Assembly (NCBI RefSeq): GCF_004335005.1
Contig: NZ_RQRT01000009.1
Location: 1 to 64,000, forward strand
Origin: Paracoccus nototheniae
GTDB lineage: Bacteria; Pseudomonadota; Alphaproteobacteria; Rhodobacterales; Rhodobacteraceae
Direction of reading: 5' to 3'
DNA length: 64,000 nt
The position numbers were made by a program, and so were the translations under genes. This document shows, piece by piece, positions 47,099 to 54,805 of this stretch; position 1 is the stretch's first letter, and each line of letters opens with the position of its first letter. The notes under the pieces were generated by a model. That model searched no databases, was not told the origin of the DNA, and saw only the letters and a program-made list of their open reading frames with translations.

Positions 47099-48640
47099 TC
47101 ACAGACGAGAGGATGTTTTGTAAAAGGGCGAACGCTCGGCGGTGTCCCGAATATAGCCAGCATAGAATTTTTCGACCTCTGGGAAAACCTGACCGCGAAG
47201 CCATTCCAGGTGTCGTTCATCCTCGTCGCGGGGCGCGGCCATGGCCGCTGCGATCTGATCCAGAATCTCGGCGCGGTCGATCCGGGTAAAGCGCCCGTCA
47301 CGAAAGACCACCTCGCCGCCGATCATGACGGCATGGACATCCCTGGTCTTTGCCCGGTGGATCATCGCATCCAGAGGCGCAATGCCCGGATCCTGATAGG
47401 GCCAAGTCGCCGATCCATAATCCAGAAGAACGGCATCGAACTGACGTCCGGGATCGAGGCGACCGATCTCGGCCCCAAAGGCCGTGGTCAGGCCGCCATG
47501 TTCCGACGCCATCTGCAGGATCTGGGTCGGGTTCGGCACATCCGCAGCGTCCATGCCCGGCACCCGATGGACCGTCAACGCCATCCGCATTTCCTGCAGC
47601 ATGTCGCGGTCGTCGTTGATCCCGGCCTCGTCGATCCCCAGCCCGACCACGACGCCGCGCTTGCGCAGATCCATGAGCGGCAACTGACCCGAGCGCAGCC
47701 TGAAATTCGAAGAGCAGTTGTGGCAGACACAGGTGCCGGTCCCCGCGCAGATCTCGATATCCTCCTCGGTCATCCAGACGCCGTGGCCAAGGGTCAGCTG
47801 CGGCCCCAGAAGGCCCAGCTTTTCCAGATGCCTGACTGCGCTGGTCCCGGTTCGCCTGAAGGCGTATTCCTTTTGATAGGCGGTCTCGAGCAGGTGCATG
47901 TGCATCGGCACCTGTTCGCTGTCGGCCTTTTCCTTCATGGCCAGCAGCCCGTCATCGGTCATCCAATGCAGGTTGGCCGGGGCCAGCTGGATGCGCGCAC
48001 GCGGGTTGCGGTTACCGCTTTTCAGCGCGTCGTAAAGCGCCATGAAATCCGCAAAGCTCATCTTTTGCGCGGCCAGATGTTCTGCCATCGCCTTGCCGGT
48101 GGCGGGCGGCAGGCGGGCGCAGAAATCCTCGTCCGCTTCATAAACGAAACGGTTCTGCTCTCGGACCGCATAGCAATAGGACACGCGCATACCGACCGCG
48201 TCATAGGCTTTCAGAACCCCCGTGGCGGCGCCAAGAACCTGATCGAAATCGCCCGTCGCCCAGCCTTGGATATGCTGCACGGTCGTGACGCCCGACGAGA
48301 TCATCTCGAAGGCCGAATAGAGCGTATCCAGATAGGGATCGATCTTTCGCATCGACAACCGGGCGGCAAACCACAGTTCCAGCGCGTAATCGGGCGCCCC
48401 CAGCTGCAGGGGCGTCATGCCCAGATGGTGATGGCTGTTCACCAGACCGGGCATCATCAGGTGATCGGGATAATCCGTCACCATCGCGTCTGGATACCGG
48501 GCCTTGATGTCATCGGCCGGACCGACCTCCAGCACCACGCCATCCCGGCTTGCCAGGGCGGCGTCCTGATGGATGACCGGTGTGGCGTCGGCTTGCGCGC
48601 CGGTCACGATCCAGCGGGCAGTGACAATCTGAATGCTCAT
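47099..48640 (-). CDS. TRZ/ATZ-type amidohydrolase (first paralogue)
   Basis: The 513-residue protein has H-H-H after P-G-L-V-N-S near residue 68, M-H-L-L-E-T, L-G-H-G-V-W-M and L-G-I-D-E-A-G, giving the full metal/substrate set of the amidohydrolase chlorohydrolase group. Start ATG 48640 overlaps the ABC ATPase stop (ATGA), so it is coupled to the importer. Two amidohydrolases behind one importer suggest two successive hydrolytic or deaminating steps on the imported compound, which is inference. Confidence 0.8.
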   Translation of the reverse strand: MSIQIVTARWIVTGAQADATPVIHQDAALASRDGVVLEVGPADDIKARYPDAMVTDYPDHLMMPGLVNSHHHLGMTPLQLGAPDYALELWFAARLSMRKIDPYLDTLYSAFEMISSGVTTVQHIQGWATGDFDQVLGAATGVLKAYDAVGMRVSYCYAVREQNRFVYEADEDFCARLPPATGKAMAEHLAAQKMSFADFMALYDALKSGNRNPRARIQLAPANLHWMTDDGLLAMKEKADSEQVPMHMHLLETAYQKEYAFRRTGTSAVRHLEKLGLLGPQLTLGHGVWMTEEDIEICAGTGTCVCHNCSSNFRLRSGQLPLMDLRKRGVVVGLGIDEAGINDDRDMLQEMRMALTVHRVPGMDAADVPNPTQILQMASEHGGLTTAFGAEIGRLDPGRQFDAVLLDYGSATWPYQDPGIAPLDAMIHRAKTRDVHAVMIGGEVVFRDGRFTRIDRAEILDQIAAAMAAPRDEDERHLEWLRGQVFPEVEKFYAGYIRDTAERSPFYKTSSRL

Positions 48641-49419
48641 GCCAGTTCCTGTTCCTTGAATGCGCGTTCGACCTCTTCGGCCAGCAGGGCCTCGCAACGG
48701 CGGGCATAGTCGACCATTTCAGGGCTGCGCAGATCGCGCGGACGGGGCAGATCCAGCGTGATTTCAGCCTTAATCCGACCCGGGCGGGACGTGAAAACGA
48801 CGATGCGGTCGGCCAGCGCCAGCGCCTCGTCGATCGAGTGGGTGACCAGAAGGATCGAAGCTTTCGAGCTTTCCCAGATGTCCAGCAGATGCCCCTGCAT
48901 GCGGGCCCGGGTCTGGATGTCCAGCGCAGCGAACGGTTCGTCCATCAGCATGACCTTGGGCCGCATGGCCAAAGCACGGGCCAGCGCGGCCCGCTGCCGC
49001 ATGCCCCCGGACAGTTCATGAGGCCGTTTGTTGCCCGCATTGCCAAGCCCGACAAGCTTCAGCAGCTTTTGGGCCGCGGCCTCGCGCTTGGCAGGTGCCG
49101 TATGGTTGATCTTGAGCCCGAAGGTCACGTTGTCCTTGACCGTCAGCCAGGGATAAAGCGACGCCTCCTGAAAGATCAGGCTGCGCTCGGGCGAGGGTTC
49201 GGTGATCGGCAGGCCATCGAATGTGACCGTGCCGCTTGTGGGCTGCTCCAGCCCCGCCACGATATACAGCAGAGAGCTTTTGCCACAGCCGGACGGCCCC
49301 AGCAGAACGACGAACTCTGCCGGTGCCACGTCCAGCGTCAGGTTGCTGACCGCCGGAACGGGGTCGGGGCCGCCGGGATTCCAGATTTTCGACACGTCCT
49401 TGATTGACAGACCAAGCAT
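48637..49419 (-). CDS. ABC transporter ATP-binding protein, nitrate/sulfonate/taurine/pyrimidine family
   Basis: The 260-residue ATPase has Walker A G-P-S-G-C-G-K-S, the Q-loop region F-Q-E-A-S-L-Y-P-W-L, the signature L-S-G-G-M-R-Q-R and Walker B V-M-L-M-D-E-P-F-A-A-L-D followed by T-H-S-I-D-E-A. This is the SsuB/TauB/NrtD pattern. It lies between the permease gene (three bases away) and the first amidohydrolase gene (overlapping), so the importer is complete. Confidence 0.92.
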   Translation of the reverse strand: MLGLSIKDVSKIWNPGGPDPVPAVSNLTLDVAPAEFVVLLGPSGCGKSSLLYIVAGLEQPTSGTVTFDGLPITEPSPERSLIFQEASLYPWLTVKDNVTFGLKINHTAPAKREAAAQKLLKLVGLGNAGNKRPHELSGGMRQRAALARALAMRPKVMLMDEPFAALDIQTRARMQGHLLDIWESSKASILLVTHSIDEALALADRIVVFTSRPGRIKAEITLDLPRPRDLRSPEMVDYARRCEALLAEEVERAFKEQELA

Positions 49420-49422
49420 GGC

Positions 49423-50328
49423 TCAGATTCCTCCAGGATTGCCAGGACCGATCCACCACAGAACCTTGCGCTGAATCAGTTTCAAAGCCTGATCGAACAG
49501 AAAGCCGGTGATTCCGATCAGGGTCATCGTCAGGAAAACAAGATTGGCGTTGAAGGTGTTGCGGGCCATCATCGTGATCTGCCCAAGGCCGGACCCGACG
49601 CCGACGGCCTCGGCAATCAGCACCACCATCCATGCCCCGAACAGGTTCATGCGAAGCGTGACGAACAGATCCGGCAGGATCGCGGGCAGGATCACATGGC
49701 GATAGATCTGCCGCTTGGAGCAGCCCATGATCCGCGCAAGCTGCACATAGCTTTTCGGCACGTTGTCGATCAGTGACAGCGTCGCCAGCGTCATCACGAA
49801 ATAGATCGCGATCAGCACCAGAAAGATTGCCGGAGGATTGCCGATACCAAAGACAAAGACGGCGACCGGGATCCATGCCACCGGAGAGATCGGCGCCAGC
49901 ATGGTGATCATCGGCAATGTCAGCTTTCCGAAGATCCGAAAGTATCGGATCGCCAGTCCGGTCATCAGCGACAGCACAAATCCAAGGATCAGCCCTGTCG
50001 TGACGCGCAGCGAGGTCCAGCCGATCACCCCCAGCACCGACCAGATCGAGCCGCCCTCGCTGAGTGCGCCTGCGCGATCGCCGTTCGGGTCGAAAAAGCG
50101 GAACTGTTCAGAAAGGTTGGCCAGGAAGATATGCGGTGGCGGCAAAAGCAGGGGGTCCGCCCAACCCCGCCACCACGCAAATTCCCACAAGCCGACGAAA
50201 ATCGACAGCGATGCGACGGACCAAAGCAGGGGGGCGACCTGCTTCAAAATTCCGCGATGCAGTGTCATCGGGCGAACCCTGGATGTGATCGATCTGTCGC
50301 GGGATGCGTCCGCGTTTCCATCTGTCAT
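49423..50328 (-). CDS. ABC transporter permease, nitrate/sulfonate/taurine/pyrimidine family
   Basis: The 301-residue protein has about six membrane segments and the family EAA-like loop with A-R-I-M-G-C-S-K-R-Q-I-Y-R-H-V-I-L-P-A-I-L-P near residue 200. Start ATG 50328 has AAGGA upstream; the longer open frame runs into the substrate-binding gene and is rejected. It follows the binding-protein gene by 14 bases. Confidence 0.9.
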   Translation of the reverse strand: MTDGNADASRDRSITSRVRPMTLHRGILKQVAPLLWSVASLSIFVGLWEFAWWRGWADPLLLPPPHIFLANLSEQFRFFDPNGDRAGALSEGGSIWSVLGVIGWTSLRVTTGLILGFVLSLMTGLAIRYFRIFGKLTLPMITMLAPISPVAWIPVAVFVFGIGNPPAIFLVLIAIYFVMTLATLSLIDNVPKSYVQLARIMGCSKRQIYRHVILPAILPDLFVTLRMNLFGAWMVVLIAEAVGVGSGLGQITMMARNTFNANLVFLTMTLIGITGFLFDQALKLIQRKVLWWIGPGNPGGI

Positions 50329-50342
50329 GGGATGTCCTTGGA

Positions 50343-51401
50343 TCAGGCCGACTTGAGGCGCAGCGAGGCGTAAAGATCGGCGTTCTCGGCGATCACCTCG
50401 TCCAGCAGGGACCAATCCACCGCCTCGGGCGGCAGGTCATTGCGGACATAGCCCATCTTCTTCATGGACGCAGAGCGGTCGGCAAAGAACTGGGTGTTGC
50501 TGCGCTGGTCGATTTTGACCGGCTGACGGAACTGCGCCAGCGTCAGCGCCTCAAGCGAGGTCCGGTAATAGATGCCTGCCGTATCCGCCAGGGCCTTGGC
50601 GGTGTCGGTCTCGGATTGCTGCTGCGCCACCATCATGCCCTTGATCACGGCCTTGACCGCACCGGGGTTGTCTTCCAGCAACTGGGTGCGCGCGGCCAGA
50701 ACACAATCGGCATATCCCTGGCCATAGATGTCCAGACCGTCGGTCAGCACCGTCGATCCGGCGCGCTGTTCCAGACATTGCGTGGCATAGGGTTCGATGT
50801 GGCACACGGCATCGATGGCGCCGTTGACGAAGGCGGCAGCCATTTCCGGCGATGTGTTGAAATATTTTATCTCGACATCAGCAAAGGACACGCCGCCCGC
50901 TGCCATGTAGTCATAGGCCAGAACCTCAAGCGTGTCGGCCTGAAAGGTGCCGATCGATTTACCCTTCAGATCGGCGGCAGACCGGATGCCCTCGGCCGCG
51001 ACAAGGATGCAGCCTTCGACACCGGCGCCCGCGACCATCTTCACCGGCGCTCCGGCATCGACCAGCGTGATGAAGTTCGAATAGGGAATGACCGAGACAT
51101 CGACCATGCCCGCGCCGAACAAGGTGACGACGTCGGTCGTGGTCGGGGTCACGACAAAATCCAGCTCCACCCCGTCCGCCTCGGTCAGCTTTCGTTCCTT
51201 GGCAAGAAAGATGCCCAGATTGCAAAGCCCGGCCCCATGCGTGGCCTTGATCGTCGTCAGGCCCGCGGCGGCTGCCTGACCGGGTGCAAGCAGCCCGGCT
51301 GGAATGGCCAGACTGGCCGCCGCCGCCACACCGCCCTTGAGAAAGCCGCGGCGGCTTGCCTGCATGATCGAGTTATAGGTGGTTCCGCATCTATCGCACA
51401 T
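50343..51401 (-). CDS. ABC substrate-binding protein, NMT1/SsuA-like, Tat-exported, with N-terminal CxxC
   Basis: The 352-residue protein is a periplasmic binding protein of the NMT1/THI5-like, SsuA/NrtA group. It carries a consensus twin-arginine signal (S-R-R-G-F-L-K-G) with cleavage near A-A-A-A-G. ATG 51401 is favoured over ATG 51365 since GAGG is properly spaced only for the former; this gives a leading M-C-D-R-C-G-T-T before the Tat motif. If correct, the n-region contains a C-x-x-C that would be cut off with the signal. Tat export may mean it folds with cofactor or ligand in the cytosol. First gene of the operon; its ligand is probably an amine-rich heterocycle or similar, by neighbourhood only. 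Confidence 0.88.
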   Translation of the reverse strand: MCDRCGTTYNSIMQASRRGFLKGGVAAAASLAIPAGLLAPGQAAAAGLTTIKATHGAGLCNLGIFLAKERKLTEADGVELDFVVTPTTTDVVTLFGAGMVDVSVIPYSNFITLVDAGAPVKMVAGAGVEGCILVAAEGIRSAADLKGKSIGTFQADTLEVLAYDYMAAGGVSFADVEIKYFNTSPEMAAAFVNGAIDAVCHIEPYATQCLEQRAGSTVLTDGLDIYGQGYADCVLAARTQLLEDNPGAVKAVIKGMMVAQQQSETDTAKALADTAGIYYRTSLEALTLAQFRQPVKIDQRSNTQFFADRSASMKKMGYVRNDLPPEAVDWSLLDEVIAENADLYASLRLKSA

Positions 51402-51959
51402 GTCCAGACCTCGCTGTTGAAGCGTGACGACAGGGCGAGCGCATCATTCAGGTGCAGTCCACCACATCGTCGATGACAACTGGCACGCCAACCTGAAGAA
51501 GAGGGTGAAACAGTGCTCGAAGGCAAAGTCTCATCGGGCAAAGTCGCCCTCCCTGCGCTGTAAGTCAGGTTAGATCCCGTTCCGGAAATTCATGAAGAGA
51601 TTTTGGCAAGAATTTTCGGCTGGTCCGCTGTCTGCATTATTTACAGGCCGTTTGTTCCCATCCGCGCTGCAAAACACGGCACACGATCGACCAGGCGTCG
51701 CTGATCTTCATCCGGGGGGCCGAGGATCAGAGGCTCTTGGCGGGCGGCCCAAGGTGATCCAGCGTCGGGCAGGCGTGGCGATGGTCATGCTGGGCGCGGT
51801 CGTCATCCAATGACCCGGGCTGTCGAAGATGTAGAAGGCCTTATCGGGTTCGGGTTCGGGTTCGGAGGCAACGCCCCCCGGACTGGTCACGGTCTCCAGA
51901 ATGGTCACGATCTGGACATTCCGCAAATGCCCGGTATTCCCGACCCTCACCGGCGCATG
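51402..51959. other. Intergenic DNA upstream of the amidohydrolase/ABC operon
   Basis: About 560 bases with no convincing gene. It must contain the operon promoter; I see no strong -35/-10 pair. Frames in the part near 51710-51950 continue past the EamA remnant but match nothing I recognise. Confidence 0.45.
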
Positions 51960-52310
51960 ACAAGACGCCAGCGCCGAAGATCATGCCGACCGAGGCAATC
52001 AGGTCGGGCGTCTCGTTGAAGAACACGATGCCCCAGATGACCGAAAACCCGACATAGGCGAAATCGAAGGCCCCGATCATTGCGGGCGGGCCGTTCTGAT
52101 ACGCGATGGCGGCCCCGATGCTGCCGATCAGGATCGCGCCGGCCAGAAGCCCCATCGAGACCCACTCGGCCCGTCCCATCGGCGTCTTTGGTGACAGCAG
52201 AAACCCCTGCCTCAACTCAGTCGGCAGCAGCCGGATCAACGCGGCGACAAGACCGCCGACAAGGACAAAGCCGATATTGAGGGCCAGCGACAGGCCATGC
52301 GGGTGTTCGT
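51960..52310 (-). pseudogene. EamA/DMT-family transporter remnant (C-terminal half)
   Basis: A minus-strand frame encodes about four hydrophobic segments typical of the second EamA domain: L-N-I-G-F-V-L-V-G-G, M-G-L-L-A-G-A-I-L-I-G, G-A-F-D-F-A-Y-V-G-F and S-V-I-W-G-I-V-F-F-N-E-T-P-D, with A-S-V-G-M-I-F-G-A-G-V-L at the end. The first half of the transporter and the usual C-terminal basic tail are missing; upstream the frame runs into the IS110 fragment. So this is a truncated gene, probably broken by the element. Confidence 0.6.
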
Positions 52311-52339
52311 CGCGGCATCGGCCGCCCTGCGGTGTTCTA

Positions 52340-52600
52340 GGACGCAGCGATCCATTTTGATGGTGTGGACACCCCCGCCCGACGGCATTGCAATGTGGCA
52401 AGGTGATGTTGTCAAAATCGCCACAGAGGCGGGATGTCGATGGAAGATATTCCCATCGCCGGGCTCGATCTCGCCAAGAACGTCTTTCAGATCCATGGCG
52501 CGAATTCTGAGGGACGTGCCATCATCGGAAAGCGCTGTTCGCGCACGCGTTTTCTAAGGTTCATGTCTGCTTGTCCTCCGTGCACCGTCGCCAGATGGCC
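52340..52600 (+). mobile_element. IS110-family element, 5' fragment
   Basis: From ATG 52434 the plus strand encodes P-I-A-G-L-D-L-A-K-N-V-F-Q-I-H-G, then R-A-I-I-G-K-R, F-L-R-F-M and C-P-P-C-T-V-A: the opening of an IS110-family (DEDD) transposase with its first catalytic Asp. Similarity stops near 52590, before the second acidic residue, so most of the transposase is gone. The ~90 bases before the ATG probably are the element's left end. No right end or target duplication was identified. Confidence 0.6.
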
Positions 52601-53415
52601 TGCCATTCGGACAGGGCATAGGGCAGCCGCTCATGGGCTGCTCAAGGCCTTTCCCAGTCATGGTCAGACTCTCAAAAAGGTTGGGGACACCAAGCTCAAA
52701 CTCCCTGATCACCGTGTCGAACACAGGCTTGATCTGGTCGACGGAATTGGAGGTCGTTCCGGCAGTAATGCCCCGCTCACGCAGCTTTTTAACAAACAGG
52801 TTGGCATGCTCAGTGCGGATATCGGTCAGGATGGCATCTCCGGTGATCGTCGTGAGCACCGACCATGGCCGGTCATACTGCTGCAGGGCGGTTTTGTTCC
52901 TTGGGCCCTTCCCCAAGGCACTATGCTTGTTCTGATCTTCGCTCAACGTCCGGGGCCTCTGATTGGCCATCAGAAGGTCAAGGGTCAGCCTGCTTTGGGG
53001 GTCTGGTGCTGGGCGATATTCTCCCGGCTCGCAGGCCCCCCCCCGTCAGGGCCTGCACTATGTCCTCAAGCGCAGGAACGCTTCGATCGCGCAGCCCATC
53101 GCCCCGCTTCAGGTCCGCAGTTTCCAGACGCCCCAGCGCAGCCTTAGGATCCCCTGCCCCGTCAGACCCACCGTCGAGATGATTGGCCCAGCGAGCATCC
53201 TGCCTGCGGACATGTTCATTGGCCTTCTTGGCCGCCTCCAACTGATCCTTAGTCTTGAGGGAGAAGAACAGCACCGAGTGCGGCTTGCCCTTCGCATCCC
53301 TGTGCAGACCTTCGCACCCAGCCTTCACGCGGCGGCGGAAGCACCAGACATTGCTCTTTTTCTGGATGGATTTGGCAGATAAGCGGAAAGCCCGTGAGTC
53401 GAGTGGTAAAACCAC
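52554..53415 (-). pseudogene. Tyrosine-type phage integrase, frameshifted and truncated
   Basis: From ATG 53415 (minus) the frame reads like the N-terminus of a tyrosine recombinase: R-R-R-V-K-A, F-S-L-K-T-K-D-Q-L-E-A-A-K-K-A-N. It then leaves frame around a run of nine C (53036-53044; G on the coding strand) and continues in another frame with the core-binding domain (E-H-A-N-L-F-V-K-K-L-R-E-R-G, then D-Q-I-K-P-V-F-D-T-V-I). A second shift gives R-L-P-Y-A-L-S-E-W-Q before a stop near 52560. The catalytic R-H-R-Y domain is absent. The 3' end runs into the IS110 fragment. Non-functional unless the shifts are sequencing errors, and even then truncated. Confidence 0.6.
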
Positions 53416-53827
53416 GGTGTGTCACCTTATGTGTCACGTTAAGGAACCCGATTTCTCATCTAAATACCTTAATTCGTTCAATAAAATGAACAAATGGCGG
53501 AGGGAATGGACCTGCTGTCTAACCTTCTCTGAAACCACCCTATGCAGAGCGTCGGCCGAACCCGTCGTCAAAGGCTTGAATACAGTTTGCACCGAGAAGC
53601 TTAAACTGATGGGGCACGAATTGAGCATACTGCTTCTTTTTTGCCCTTGCCGCCTGCGTCGTAGCCAATTGGTCTGTGCACACACAATAAGCAGCCGGCT
53701 GAATCAACCGTATAACCCACAGAACAAGAGATAAGAGCAGTCTCGTCGCAGCCCCATGCACAAAACGGGTTGCCCATGCAAATTTTGCATTGGGCTAGCG
53801 GCACATTTCCCCCTTAGCAATTCAGCT
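53416..53827. other. AT-richer gap between the integrase remnant and the peptide operon
   Basis: About 410 bases visibly lower in GC than the rest of the window, with several short frames of unlike composition and none recognisable. It likely holds the promoter of the peptide operon and perhaps old element ends. No tRNA or clear attachment repeat. Confidence 0.5.
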
Positions 53828-54805
53828 ATGATATGCACAAATTCATCACGACCGGATGACAATGCTCTCGAAAGATCGACGCACCGCCTTCGGGTGGGAG
53901 GGGGCCATGAGCTTCATATCGAACGGCACGGCACACGCGGGACGATCCCGACGGTCGTTCTACACGGCGGACCTGGCGGAGGGCTGACCCGCTCAGCGCT
54001 GGACGGCTTTGACATGACAAAGCATGACATTGTGCTGTTCGACCAGCGCGGTGCCGGTCAGTCCACACCGCTGGCGGACATTCGGGGAAATACCACGGTC
54101 GACCTGATCGACGATCTTGAGGCGATCCGGGCGCTGTTCGGGTTTGATGCATGGATGGTCGCAGGCGGTTCATGGGGAAGCTGTCTAGGGCTGGCCTATG
54201 CTCAGGCACACCCGGATCGCGTGTTGGCTTTGCGTCTGCATGGCATCTTTCTGGCGCGGCCGTCAGAGATACGCTGGTGGTTTCATGACGTCGCCCATAT
54301 TTTTCCCGACCATTGGGCCCCGTTCGCTGCGCATATCCCGGAAGACGAACGCGACGATCTGCTGCAGGCATATCATACCCGGTTGATGTCGCCCAATCTT
54401 GAGGTCGCTCGGTTGGCAGGCTGGCATCTGCGCAACTTTTCGGCGCGGACGCAGACCTTCGGGCCCGATGCGGCGCATGTCGCGCGGCTGCTGGAAAGCC
54501 CCGAGAAGTACCTTCCGGTTGCGCGTCTCTTTACCCATTACTGCATGAACCATGCCTTTCTGCCAAAAGGGGCATTGCTGGCCGGGATCGACGGCATCCG
54601 CCATATTCCAGCCGAAATCCTGCAGGGCCGCTATGACATGGTGACGCCGATGACTTCGGCTTGGACGCTGCATCAGGCTTGGCCGGAAGCGCGCTTCGAA
54701 ATCGTCACCTGCGCAAATCATACACCATCTCCGGACATGCTGGCCGCGCAACGCGCCGCCTCTGACCGGTTGGCCGAGAGGATCACCACCCATGTCTGCA
54801 ATTGA
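53828..54805 (+). CDS. pip: Proline iminopeptidase
   Basis: Removes N-terminal proline from peptides. The 325-residue alpha/beta hydrolase has the oxyanion H-G-G-P-G-G-G near residue 48, D-Q-R-G-A-G-Q-S near 78, the nucleophile elbow G-G-S-W-G-S near 120, G-R-Y-D-M-V-T-P with the acid and a terminal C-A-N-H with the histidine. Start ATG 53828 gives a normal N-terminus, though its ribosome site is weak; the longer open frame back to 53756 lies in AT-rich DNA. It overlaps the next gene by 14 bases and opens the peptide operon. Confidence 0.88.
   Translation: MICTNSSRPDDNALERSTHRLRVGGGHELHIERHGTRGTIPTVVLHGGPGGGLTRSALDGFDMTKHDIVLFDQRGAGQSTPLADIRGNTTVDLIDDLEAIRALFGFDAWMVAGGSWGSCLGLAYAQAHPDRVLALRLHGIFLARPSEIRWWFHDVAHIFPDHWAPFAAHIPEDERDDLLQAYHTRLMSPNLEVARLAGWHLRNFSARTQTFGPDAAHVARLLESPEKYLPVARLFTHYCMNHAFLPKGALLAGIDGIRHIPAEILQGRYDMVTPMTSAWTLHQAWPEARFEIVTCANHTPSPDMLAAQRAASDRLAERITTHVCN

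Noticed and set aside
53434..53761. Short minus-strand frames in the AT-richer gap
   Set aside because: Mutually overlapping, no family match and no ribosome site; composition differs from neighbouring genes.
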